Assembly (NCBI RefSeq): GCF_027497175.1
Contig: NZ_CP114901.1
Coordinates: forward strand, 1,860,001 to 1,924,000
Length of the DNA stretch: 64,000 nt
Direction: 5' to 3'
DNA from: Verrucosispora sp. WMMD573
GTDB taxonomy: Bacteria > Actinomycetota > Actinomycetes > Mycobacteriales > Micromonosporaceae
Numbering within the stretch: position 1 is the first letter of the stretch; every line of letters starts with the position of its first letter. Below are positions 35,690 to 43,496 of this stretch, one piece after another. The notes below the pieces were generated by a model. It saw nothing but the letters and a program-made list of their open reading frames with translations, was not told where the DNA came from and ran no database searches. A program made the translations under genes and the position numbers.

Positions 35690-36561
35690 CTGATCGCGGC
35701 GCGGGCGGGTTCGCGTGTCGGTTCGAAGCAGACCAGGGCGCGGCCTCGGCGGTCGGTCACCACCCAGGGGTGGCCGACGTAGGTGTGCTGCTGGTGCGAC
35801 TCGCTCGGGTGCAGCACGGCGTACTGCCTCCGCTGCCCGTGGTGGTCCAACCAGTACACGATCACCGATCGCGAACGCAGGTTGACGAACTCGATGCTGG
35901 TCTCGCTGCCGCCGCTGACCGAGCGCAGCCCACGCTCCCGCCATGCCGGTAGCGGGGTCAGGTGCTCCGGCCGGGGTGGCCGGGTGCTCGCTGGCGGTTT
36001 CGCCGGCTGGCTCGGCGAGGGTGTCGGGCGGGTGCTCGGTGTGGCGGGCACTGTCGATGAGTCGGCCTGGGTCGGCGACGGGGCCGGCGTCGCCCTGCGG
36101 CTTAGTTGCGGCCGGGAGGACGAGACCCCGCCGACGGACGACGCGGCGGACGGCGAAGGCGCGTCGGCGGACGCGGAGCCGTCCGGGTTGGACCCGGGGC
36201 TGTCCGGAGGCGGCGCTACCCAGTCCGACGGCACATCGGGGGCCGCGACCGTCGGTGGCTCGGTCGCCGGCCACAGCACGGTGAGCATGAGCCCGAGCGT
36301 GGCGGCCGCGAGGCCGGCCAGCACCAGCCGGTGCGACATTCGACCGGGAGCTCGATGGGTGGGTTCGACGGAGACGGCGGCGGCCCGGATGGGCGGGGGT
36401 GGATCGCCCGGCCCGCCCGGCGGCTCCGGCGCTGGCGGAAGTGCCCGCGGTACCGGGCGTGCCGCGAGCTGCCGGGCGCGGGAACGTGGGTCGAACAGCC
36501 AGGGGCCGACCCGCAGCCTCGGCTCGACACGGGCATGTTCGTGATCTGGCGACTGCGTCAT
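35686..36561 (-). CDS. Membrane-anchored protein with C-terminal VHL beta domain
   Basis: The 291-residue protein has a cytoplasmic Pro-rich N-terminus (1-75), one transmembrane helix (about 77-98), a Ser/Thr/Pro-rich linker (100-205) and a C-terminal domain (211-284) matching the von Hippel-Lindau beta domain by pattern. W237, Y247, H259, T260, H264 and W266 line up with human VHL W88, Y98, H110, S111, H115 and W117, most of the hydroxyproline pocket. By the positive-inside tendency the domain would be outside the membrane. ATG 36561 follows GAGG closely. It is divergent from ssd and the Tad genes. Confidence 0.75.
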   Translation of the reverse strand: MTQSPDHEHARVEPRLRVGPWLFDPRSRARQLAARPVPRALPPAPEPPGGPGDPPPPIRAAAVSVEPTHRAPGRMSHRLVLAGLAAATLGLMLTVLWPATEPPTVAAPDVPSDWVAPPPDSPGSNPDGSASADAPSPSAASSVGGVSSSRPQLSRRATPAPSPTQADSSTVPATPSTRPTPSPSQPAKPPASTRPPRPEHLTPLPAWRERGLRSVSGGSETSIEFVNLRSRSVIVYWLDHHGQRRQYAVLHPSESHQQHTYVGHPWVVTDRRGRALVCFEPTREPARAAIR

Positions 36562-36713
36562 GACCTCGATCCGACGAGGAATGCCGTTCTCTGCCGACGG
36601 CACGGAACGTCGATTATGCGTGTTGCGCGTCACGTTGCGCCATGGCTGGCGAGGGTCGAGATAGGTGCGATGTGCGTCCCGTTCCCGTAACAGATCAACG
36701 CCCCTTGTGGGCG

Positions 36714-36741
36714 TTGTCCACACAACGGTTCGTTGTCCACA
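36714..36741. promoter_or_regulatory. Paired TTGTCCACA motifs in the VHL/ssd divergent spacer
   Basis: TTGTCCACA occurs at 36714-36722 and 36733-36741, 19 bases apart in the same orientation. It equals the DnaA-box form preferred in Streptomyces. The motif recurs at 20695 and 54159, also between genes. The spacer 36562-36826 should hold the promoters of both divergent genes. Confidence 0.4.
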
Positions 36742-36826
36742 GGCCAGCCGACAGGGGCGGCGGTCGAGGCGGCAGCGGCGGCAGGGTTCGACCCAGTGAA
36801 CCCGCGCCGACCGCTTGGAGGCCGCG

Positions 36827-37930
36827 ATGCCATCCCGTACCTCCGTCCCACCGGACCGGCGTCTGCCGCTGGTCGTCACCTCGGACGGTGACCTGCTCGA
36901 TGACCTGCTCCGGCTCGCCGCCGCAGGCGGAGTCGAGGTGGAGGTGGCCGCCGATCCGGCGGCCGCCCGCACCCGCTGGCGGCCATCCCCGCTGGTCCTT
37001 GTCGGCAGCGACCAGGCGCAACCCTGCCTGCGGGCGCGACTTCCCCGGCGTTCCGGGTTGGTCCTGGTGGGACGGTCCGGTGACGTCGAGTCCGGTTGGC
37101 AGGTGGCCGACCTGCTCGGTGCCGAACACGTCGCCGTGTTGCCGGCGGCCGAGCCGTGGCTGGTGGACCGGTTCGCCGATTGCGGGGTCGAGGGCGCGGC
37201 CACCGCCTCGGCCCGGATGGTCGCGCTGGTCGGTGGCCGGGGCGGGGCCGGCGCGAGCATTCTCGCCGGGGGCCTCGCCGTCACCGCCGCCCGGGCACGG
37301 CTGCGTACGCTCCTGCTCGACGCCGATCCGCTCGGCGGTGGCCTGGATCTGGTTCTCGGCTGGGAACAGCTGGAAGGGCTGCGCTGGCCGGCCCTGACCG
37401 GGGCCGATGGGCGGGTCGACGCGCCCGCCCTGGTGCGGGCGTTGCCCAGTCGGGGCGATCTGGTGGTGCTCTCCTGGGACCGTGGCGATTTGCTCGCCGT
37501 GCCGGCCGAGGCGGTGGCCGCCACCCTGGACGCCGCCCGGCGGGGGCGTGACTTCGTGGTGGCCGACCTGCCCCGACACCTCGACGACGCCGCGGTGACC
37601 GCACTTCAGGCGGCCGACCGGGTGTTCGTGGTGGTGCCCGCCGAGCTGCGGGCGACCGCCGCGGCGGCCCGGGTGGTAGCGGCGGTCACCCCGCACTGTT
37701 CCGACCTGTCCGTCATCGTCCGGGGTCCCGCTCCCGGCCGCCTGCGCGCCACCGAGGTCGCCAAAGCGCTCGGTCTGCCCTTGGCCGGTTCGCTACGACC
37801 CGAGCCCGGGTTGTGTCGGGCGCTGGAACGGGGCGAGGCCCCGGCGGCCGGTGGGCGCGGCCCGCTGGCCGAGCTCTGCCAGCGCATCGTCAACGAACTC
37901 ACCGGCCAGCCCGTGGCGGGTGCGGCATGA
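36827..37930 (+). CDS. ssd: Ssd / CpaE-like septum-site and pilus-localisation protein
   Basis: The 367-residue protein combines an N-terminal receiver-like region (about residues 10-105) with a MinD/ParA-type ATPase domain (about 125-350). The deviant Walker A reads GGRGGAGAS (about residues 136-144) and lacks the usual signature lysine, as in several Ssd proteins. Ssd in M. tuberculosis (Rv3660c) affects septum formation; in Tad systems the same family (CpaE/TadZ) localises the pilus machine. ATG 36827 follows GGAGG by six bases. The stop overlaps tadA (ATGA). Confidence 0.88.
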   Translation: MPSRTSVPPDRRLPLVVTSDGDLLDDLLRLAAAGGVEVEVAADPAAARTRWRPSPLVLVGSDQAQPCLRARLPRRSGLVLVGRSGDVESGWQVADLLGAEHVAVLPAAEPWLVDRFADCGVEGAATASARMVALVGGRGGAGASILAGGLAVTAARARLRTLLLDADPLGGGLDLVLGWEQLEGLRWPALTGADGRVDAPALVRALPSRGDLVVLSWDRGDLLAVPAEAVAATLDAARRGRDFVVADLPRHLDDAAVTALQAADRVFVVVPAELRATAAAARVVAAVTPHCSDLSVIVRGPAPGRLRATEVAKALGLPLAGSLRPEPGLCRALERGEAPAAGGRGPLAELCQRIVNELTGQPVAGAA

Positions 37931-39126
37931 CCGGCGAGAACCTTGCGGCCCGGGTACGGCAGCGGATCGCCGCCACCACCACGCCGGTCACCCCGGCCGC
38001 GATCGTTTCTGCGGTACGCGCCGAACCCGACGCCGCCGTACTCGGTGACAACGCCCTGCTGCGGATGGCCGACCGGGTGCGCGACGACCTGGTGGGCGCG
38101 GGTCCGCTGGCCGCGCTGCTGGCCGATCCCGAGGTGACGGACGTCCTGGTCAACGGGGCGCGGGTGTGGGTCGACCGGGGGCAGGGGCTGCACCAGGTGC
38201 CGGTGCCGGTGGGCACTCCGGACGACGTCCGCCGGCTCGCGCAACGGCTCGCGGCCGGGGCCGGTCGTCGGCTGGATGACGGTTCGCCGTGCGCCGACGC
38301 ACGACTGGACGACGGTACGCGGCTGCACGCCGTGCTACCGCCGGTGGCGACCGACGGGCCCTATCTGTCGCTGCGTACCTTCCGGCAACGGCCGTTCACG
38401 CTGGACGAGCTGGTGGCACAGGGTGCGGTGGTTCGGCCGGTGGCGCCGGTGTTGGCCGCCGTGGTGGCGGCCCGGCTCGCCTATCTGGTGATCGGCGGCA
38501 CCGGCTCCGGCAAAACGACCCTGCTGAACACGCTGCTCGGCCTGGTGCCGACCACCGAGCGGATCGTGCTGGTCGAGGACGCCGCCGAGTTGCGGCCGGT
38601 GCACCCGCACGTGGTGGGTCTGCAAACGCGTACGGCCAATGTGGAGGGATCGGGTGCCGTCGGCCTGAGCGAGCTGGTCCGGCAGGCGCTGCGGATGCGG
38701 CCGGATCGCCTGGTGGTCGGCGAGTGTCGGGGCGCGGAGGTGGTCGACCTGCTGGCCGCGCTGAACACCGGGCACGAGGGCGGGGCGGGGACGTTGCACG
38801 CCAACACCCCGTCGGACGTGCCGGCCCGGCTGGAGGCGCTCGGTCTGCTCGGTGGGCTGCCACGTCCGGCGCTGCACGCCCAGGTGGCGGCGGCGCTTCA
38901 GGTGGTGCTCCAGATTCGCCGTACGCCGCAGGGCCGCGTGCTGGAGTCCATCTGTCTGCTGCTGCCGGAGGGGCCCGACCGGTTGGTCACCGCCGTCCCG
39001 GCGTGGATCCGCAGTCGAGGGCTCGGTGTGGCCGCCCGGGCGCTGGGCACGCTGATCCGCAACCGCGATGTGCCGGTGCCGCCGATCCTGTGTGAGCCGT
39101 GGCCCGCGTCGGCGGTCTCGTCGTGA
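37927..39126 (+). CDS. tadA: Tad pilus assembly ATPase TadA/CpaF
   Basis: This is the secretion-superfamily ATPase that powers Tad/Flp pilus assembly. The 399-residue protein has an N-terminal domain (to about residue 170), Walker A GGTGSGKTT at 190-198, an Asp-box in IVLVEDAAELRPVHPH, Walker B in RMRPDRLVVGECRGAE, and the His-box GHEGGAGTLHANTP. All catalytic motifs are intact. It starts on the ssd stop and its stop overlaps tadB (GTGA), so the pilus genes form one operon. Confidence 0.93.
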   Translation: MTGENLAARVRQRIAATTTPVTPAAIVSAVRAEPDAAVLGDNALLRMADRVRDDLVGAGPLAALLADPEVTDVLVNGARVWVDRGQGLHQVPVPVGTPDDVRRLAQRLAAGAGRRLDDGSPCADARLDDGTRLHAVLPPVATDGPYLSLRTFRQRPFTLDELVAQGAVVRPVAPVLAAVVAARLAYLVIGGTGSGKTTLLNTLLGLVPTTERIVLVEDAAELRPVHPHVVGLQTRTANVEGSGAVGLSELVRQALRMRPDRLVVGECRGAEVVDLLAALNTGHEGGAGTLHANTPSDVPARLEALGLLGGLPRPALHAQVAAALQVVLQIRRTPQGRVLESICLLLPEGPDRLVTAVPAWIRSRGLGVAARALGTLIRNRDVPVPPILCEPWPASAVSS

Positions 39127-40457
39127 GCGGCGCGTGGTGGTGGGCGGTGTCGGTGTTGCCGGTCCTGCTGGCACTCGCACACCGGCTGCGTGGGCGACGG
39201 GTGCTGAGTTGGTCCGGAGACGGCGGGAAGGCAGCCGACGATGCGCTGGTCGCGTGGGTCGTCGCCCTGCGACAGGAGGGCGGTCGGAGTGACGGCGAGG
39301 GGCCGCAGGTCCCGCGTCGGAGCGGCCCGCAACCGACCGGTGTCGGGTGGCCGGCGAAGGAGACACCGCCTTACTCGATGGTGGCCCACCCGTGCAGGCC
39401 GGCTGCTTCACCGATCGCCTGGCCCAGGTCAGGACCGCCGACAGCACCGACCGCGCCTCGTCCGCCGGGGCCGCGCGGAAGCCGGCGGCCGAATCGGCCC
39501 GGTGGCGGGCCCGGGGTGGTCGTACGGGGACCAGCACCCGCCGTCGTGGAGTCGACGGCGCGGGCGCTCGGCACGGCGGTGCTTGACGAGAATCAGATCG
39601 CCGCAGCCGGCACCGAACACCCGGCACCGGCCAACCACCGCGAGCAAGCGGATCACCGTGATCAGGCCGACCGCCGCGAGCACGCTGACCGCCGCGAGCC
39701 GACCGATCAGCGCTCGACGGGGTTGAGCCGACGGGCGGCGCTGCTCGCAAAGCCACGACGCATCCTGGTGCTGACCTGCCTGGTCGGCGCGGCGGTCGGC
39801 GGGCTGCTCGCCGGTCCGGTGGCGGCGACGGCGCTGGCCGGCTACGGCACCCTGGGGGTGCGGGCGCTGCGCCGTCGGGCAACTGTGGGCCGGGCCGACC
39901 GGGAGCGCCGGGAGCGGCTGGATCAGCTGGCTGCCCTGGCCGGGGACCTGCGGGTCGGGCTGCCGGTGCCGGTGGCCACGCAGGTGCTGACCAGTGCGCC
40001 TCCCAGCGCCGCTTCAGCTGCGGCGCAAATGGTCCGGCCAGACGAGGCCGACGCCGGCCAGCCCGTCGGGCCCGAGCGGCGTCTGTCCGACGACAGCGCG
40101 CCCGGTTCGGCGGGAGACCGCCTCGGGCGACTGGCCGGGGCTGCGGTGCGTCTGGCTGAACGTACGGGAGCGCCGTTGGCCGATCTGGTGGAGCGGATCG
40201 AGGCCGATGCCCGATCGACGGACCGAGGGTTGGCTGCGGCCGCGGCCCAGGCGTCCGGTGCCCGGGCCACCGCCTGGTTGCTGGCTGCTCTGCCGCTGGG
40301 CGGGATCGGCCTCGGCTACGGGATCGGGGTGGACCCACTTCAGGTGCTGCTGCACACCCCGGTCGGCGGCGCTTGCGCGATCGCTGCCGTGGGCCTTCAG
40401 GTGATCGGGCTGCTCTGGGCGGAGCGTCTCTCGGCCACCTCGTCCGGGGGCAGCTGA
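39123..40457 (+). CDS. tadB: Tad pilus inner-membrane platform protein TadB, with insertion
   Basis: The protein has membrane helices at its start (SGAWWWAVSVLPVLLALAH) and in its C-terminal half (VLTCLVGAAVGGLLAGPVA; AWLLAALPLGGIGLGYGIG; ACAIAAVGLQVIGLLW). Its C-terminal part has the type II secretion F pattern. At 444 residues it is much longer than usual: between about residues 45 and 205 lies a disordered Pro/Gly/Arg-rich region ending in hexapeptide-like repeats (REQADH, RDQADR, REHADR, REPTDQ). GTG 39123 overlaps the tadA stop. Confidence 0.8.
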   Translation: MSGAWWWAVSVLPVLLALAHRLRGRRVLSWSGDGGKAADDALVAWVVALRQEGGRSDGEGPQVPRRSGPQPTGVGWPAKETPPYSMVAHPCRPAASPIAWPRSGPPTAPTAPRPPGPRGSRRPNRPGGGPGVVVRGPAPAVVESTARALGTAVLDENQIAAAGTEHPAPANHREQADHRDQADRREHADRREPTDQRSTGLSRRAALLAKPRRILVLTCLVGAAVGGLLAGPVAATALAGYGTLGVRALRRRATVGRADRERRERLDQLAALAGDLRVGLPVPVATQVLTSAPPSAASAAAQMVRPDEADAGQPVGPERRLSDDSAPGSAGDRLGRLAGAAVRLAERTGAPLADLVERIEADARSTDRGLAAAAAQASGARATAWLLAALPLGGIGLGYGIGVDPLQVLLHTPVGGACAIAAVGLQVIGLLWAERLSATSSGGS

Positions 40458-41314
40458 TGTCCGGGACGCCACTTGTCGCCTGTGGCCTGGCCGGTGCAGC
40501 TCTGGCCGCCGCGCTCGCGGTCGGCCGATACCGGCCCCGGCGTCGGTTGCGCCGGTTGTCCAGGAACGTGACGGCCAGCCGGACAGGTCAGCGGTTCTGG
40601 ATTTCGATGCTCCGACGGTCCAGGTGGCGTGGGGTGCCGCCGGCCGTCCAGCGGGACGGTTCAGCCGGCGAGACCTCGGCACCGGCTTCGGCAGTCGAGT
40701 CACGATGGTCGAGTCAGTGGCGGCCGGACCTGGTCCGGCTGACCGCCGGGCTGTCCGGGCTGGCGGTGGCGGTGCTGGTCGAAGGCTGGGCCGGCCCGGT
40801 GGCGGCGCTGCCCACGGCGGTGTTGCTCGACCGGCTGCTCCGGCGGATCGAGCCGCCGGCCGTACGCCGTCACCGACTGCGTGCCGCAGCCGACCTGCCA
40901 CTCGCCGCTGACCTGCTGGCGGCGGCGCTGCGGGCCGGGGCACCCGTGGAGCGTTCGGTGCTCGCAGTGGCTGACGCGCTCGGCGGGCCGCTGGGCCGGC
41001 AACTTGCCCGGGTCGGTCGGATCCTGCAACTCGGCGGTGGGCCCCAGGAGGCGTGGGGACATCTGGCGGCGGTTCCGGGAGCGCACCGGGTGGCGACCGC
41101 CGCGATCCGCTCGGCGAGCAGCGGCGCAGCCCTGGCCGGAGCGCTCAGCCGGCTCGCCGACGACCTGAGAGCAGACCGGGCCGTCGCGCTCGAAACGGCC
41201 GCTCGCCGTTCGGGCGTGCTGATCGTGTTGCCGCTGGGGCTCTGCTTCCTGCCCGCCTTCATTCTCGCCGGTCTGGTGCCGGTGATCGTCGCTGTCCTTG
41301 GCGACGTGCTGTGA
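40457..41314 (+). CDS. tadC: Tad pilus inner-membrane platform protein TadC
   Basis: The 285-residue protein has a type II secretion F domain (about residues 140-270, with DLPLAADLLAAALRAGAPVE and the later GALSRLADDLRADRA), framed by membrane helices, the last being VLIVLPLGLCFLPAFILAGL. ATG 40457 overlaps the tadB stop (TGATG). It should pair with TadB as the platform on which the ATPase acts. Confidence 0.85.
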   Translation: MSGTPLVACGLAGAALAAALAVGRYRPRRRLRRLSRNVTASRTGQRFWISMLRRSRWRGVPPAVQRDGSAGETSAPASAVESRWSSQWRPDLVRLTAGLSGLAVAVLVEGWAGPVAALPTAVLLDRLLRRIEPPAVRRHRLRAAADLPLAADLLAAALRAGAPVERSVLAVADALGGPLGRQLARVGRILQLGGGPQEAWGHLAAVPGAHRVATAAIRSASSGAALAGALSRLADDLRADRAVALETAARRSGVLIVLPLGLCFLPAFILAGLVPVIVAVLGDVL

Positions 41315-41337
41315 ATTCATCGAGAAAGGACGAACAC

Positions 41338-41505
41338 GTGCGCAGAATCCTCGCCCGCCTTCGCGGGGACGCCGGGATGAACACGGCGGAGTACGCGGTC
41401 GGAACCCTCGCCGCGGTGGCCTTCGGCGGCGTCCTGCTCAAGGTGCTGACCTCCGATGGTGTGCAGTCCGCGTTGACCGCCGTCATCGACCGGGCACTGA
41501 AGTGA
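41338..41505 (+). CDS. Flp-type pilin (DUF4244 family)
   Basis: The 55-residue prepilin has a short basic leader, then GDAGMNTAEYAVGTLAAVAFGG: a glycine before the mature end, a glutamate five residues in, and a hydrophobic helix, as in class III prepilins. GTG 41338 follows GAAAGGA by about eight bases; GTG 41311, on the tadC stop, would add nine residues. This is the probable major pilus subunit (the Rv3656c position). No prepilin peptidase is encoded in the window. Confidence 0.82.
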   Translation: MRRILARLRGDAGMNTAEYAVGTLAAVAFGGVLLKVLTSDGVQSALTAVIDRALK

Positions 41506-41870
41506 CCGGGCGCCGGCCGGCCGGCCACGACCGGGGATCGTTCACGGCCGAGATGGCGGCCGGCCTGCCGGCGCTGGTGCTGCTCCTGCTCACCGGGCTG
41601 ACCACGATCAACGCGGTGAGCACCAAGGCGGCGTGCCTGGACGCGGCCCGGGAGGCGGCGCTCGCCGCCTCCCGGGGGGAGCCGGGCACCGCCGCCGGCA
41701 GCCGGCACGCACCGACCGGGGCGGAGGTGCTCGTCGCCTCGGACGGTGAGCACGTCCGGGCGACGGTCCGCGCCTCCGTCCGCGCCCTCGGTACCGATCT
41801 GCCCGCGATCAGCGTCGTGGCGACGGCCGTCGCGGCGGTCGAGCCGGGTGCGCCGGAGCCGCAACCGTGA
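41502..41870 (+). CDS. TadE-like minor pseudopilin
   Basis: The 122-residue protein starts on the pilin stop (GTGA). The segment RGSFTAEMAAGLPALVLLLL has the prepilin-like site, glutamate and hydrophobic helix of TadE proteins. Two cysteines and a small extracytoplasmic domain follow. Its position matches Rv3655c in the M. tuberculosis Tad cluster. It probably acts as a minor subunit or in pilus assembly. Confidence 0.8.
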   Translation: MTGRRPAGHDRGSFTAEMAAGLPALVLLLLTGLTTINAVSTKAACLDAAREAALAASRGEPGTAAGSRHAPTGAEVLVASDGEHVRATVRASVRALGTDLPAISVVATAVAAVEPGAPEPQP

Positions 41871-42421
41871 GCGCCCCCGCAGTTAGCCCTGCCACCACCG
41901 CCCCCGGGCGCGGCCTGCACGCCCGTCGGCCGCGTCGTCCTTCCCGGTGGCGGTCTCTTGTGGTGGAAGGGCTGAGTCTTGTCGGCCGATGGTGCGGCCG
42001 GTTCGGGCCACGGAGGGGGCGGCCGGCCCAACCGTCTGCCCAACCGCTCGGGCTGGCGGGCCGGCCGGCGACCGGGGGTGGTGAGCGGGGCGGAGCCACG
42101 ATCTGCCTGCTCGGCGTGGGGTTGTTGTTCGTCGTGGCGGGTCTGCTCGGCGCGGGTGTGGGAGCGGCTCGGGTGGCGCGGCAGCAGGCCCGGGTGGCCG
42201 CCGATCTCGGCGCTCTGGCCGGTGCGGCTCGGGTCCTTCAGGACGAGCCGGTGGCGTGCGCGCGGGCAGCGGAGTTGGTCGCCGCGAACGCTGCCCGACT
42301 GGTGCGGTGCCAGATCGATGGGCTGGACGTGCTGGTCACCACTGAGGTGATCGTGAGCCCGTTGCCGGGAATGACCCGGGCCGCCAGGGCCACCAGCCGG
42401 GCCGGCCCGCTGCGCGGCTGA
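41867..42421 (+). CDS. TadG-like / Rv3654c-type secretory protein
   Basis: GTG 41867 overlaps the tadE stop. The 184-residue protein has a hydrophilic Arg-rich N-terminal region of about 75 residues, then GGATICLLGVGLLFVVAGLL, the TadG-like helix, and a short alanine-rich C-terminal domain with two cysteines. Rv3654c-type proteins are usually under 130 residues, so either the N-terminus is an added domain or translation starts later. It is the last gene of the pilus operon. Confidence 0.7.
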   Translation: MSAPAVSPATTAPGRGLHARRPRRPSRWRSLVVEGLSLVGRWCGRFGPRRGRPAQPSAQPLGLAGRPATGGGERGGATICLLGVGLLFVVAGLLGAGVGAARVARQQARVAADLGALAGAARVLQDEPVACARAAELVAANAARLVRCQIDGLDVLVTTEVIVSPLPGMTRAARATSRAGPLRG

Positions 42422-42462
42422 CCGCGTACCGGCCAGCAGGGCGGTTGGTCGGTGGTGGTGGA

Positions 42463-42496
42463 CCGGCCCGCTCGACCACCATGTCGAGCGGGCCGG
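42463..42496. terminator. Terminator between the Tad operon and the LURP-like gene
   Basis: A perfect 13-bp stem (CCGGCCCGCTCGA, 42463-42475, with 42484-42496) and 8-base loop lie between two convergent genes and can serve both. Confidence 0.75.
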
Positions 42497-42532
42497 GCCC
42501 GGGGCCAGGTGGATCGCGGGTCGGGACCGGCG

Positions 42533-43111
42533 TCAGCGGCCCTGGAGGGCGTCGAGGGCGACGGCCATGGCGATCACCAGGCGGCGGTCGATCTGCGGGT
42601 TCTGGATCTCGACGACGTACCGGTCGCGCAGACCCCACTTCTTGACCACGGAGAAGACGGGCTGGCCGTCCGCGACGAAGTCGAAGTGGTACGGCAACCA
42701 GGACAGCGAGTCGACGAAACGGCGCAGTAGTGCCACCGGCATGCTGCGCTCCTGGCCGGTGACGTTGGGCAGACCGGCCTGCTCGACGTGCCAGGTCGAG
42801 CGGAGCAGCGACTGCGCGAAGTCCTTCCGGAACAGGCCGATCGGGTTGCCCGCGTCGTCGGTGACGTCGTACGTGGCACCGAGGTCAAGGCGCTGGCGCG
42901 CCTTGAAGCCGAGCAGCGGCTGCTGCTTGGACTCGTCGGTGTAGATCGTCACCTGTTCCTTGAAGGCGAGCCGCTTCTGCTGGGCGAACGCCAGCAGCCC
43001 GCCCTCGGAACCGTCCGGCGCGACGCTGTGCACCTCGTACTGGTTGACCATGAACCGCACCCGTTGACGGATGTGGAACTGCTGCTGTGCCTGCAAGCTG
43101 TCGAGCTGCAT
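42533..43111 (-). CDS. LURP-one/scramblase-like domain protein
   Basis: The 192-residue protein resembles the LURP-one-related/Tubby-like C-terminal fold (beta-barrel around one helix): FHIRQRVRFMVNQYEV, then FKEQVTIYTDESKQQPLLGFKAR, described in parts, and a C-terminal VEIQNPQIDRRLVIAMAVALD. Bacterial members have no settled function. ATG 43111 follows GAGGAG at five bases. No membrane helix or signal peptide is present. Confidence 0.7.
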   Translation of the reverse strand: MQLDSLQAQQQFHIRQRVRFMVNQYEVHSVAPDGSEGGLLAFAQQKRLAFKEQVTIYTDESKQQPLLGFKARQRLDLGATYDVTDDAGNPIGLFRKDFAQSLLRSTWHVEQAGLPNVTGQERSMPVALLRRFVDSLSWLPYHFDFVADGQPVFSVVKKWGLRDRYVVEIQNPQIDRRLVIAMAVALDALQGR

Positions 43112-43183
43112 GAGAACTCCTCGATTGTGGTGCGCCGGAGTGTCGCACAGTCGGACAACGGCTGCGCCCAGGGTCTGCCGGGG

Positions 43184-43390
43184 TCAGCGGACGCCGTCTA
43201 CGCCCGACCGGTGCGTCATGGTGGTCAGCAGCAGATGGATGGTGCGCAGACGTTCGTTGATCTGATCCAGCCGTTCGGCCTGGGCCAGGGTGGCGAGCGC
43301 GGTCCCCAGCGCGATCTGCTGGTTGATGTCGAGCTTCTCCTGATCGATGGTGTAGAGCAGGTCGACGGTCTCGGCGATGGTGTCGGCCAC
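43184..43390 (-). CDS. Small helical protein of unknown function
   Basis: GTG 43390 follows GGAGGAGAGG and opens a 68-residue acidic, leucine-rich, largely helical protein (DTIAETVDLLYTIDQEKLD and ALATLAQAERLDQINERL). I do not recognise it. It lies upstream of the LURP-like gene on the same strand, 72 bp away, so the two may be co-transcribed. Confidence 0.6.
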   Translation of the reverse strand: MADTIAETVDLLYTIDQEKLDINQQIALGTALATLAQAERLDQINERLRTIHLLLTTMTHRSGVDGVR

Positions 43391-43496
43391 GGCCTCTCCT
43401 CCATGCTGGCAAGGACGGTGAACGGCAAGCACGGCGCTCTATGGAAGCGCTCCCACCATCATTGCCCGGTGGCCCCGGTTTTCATACCCGGCGATG

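Noticed and set aside
35171..36274. 367-codon version of the gene after the VHL-domain gene
   Set aside because: Its first 195 codons are an out-of-phase reading of the VHL-domain gene; GTG 35689 with a GTGA overlap is the plausible start.
36714..36741. Pair of DnaA-type boxes as a replication origin
   Set aside because: Only two boxes, no AT-rich unwinding region, and no dnaA, dnaN or gyrase genes nearby.
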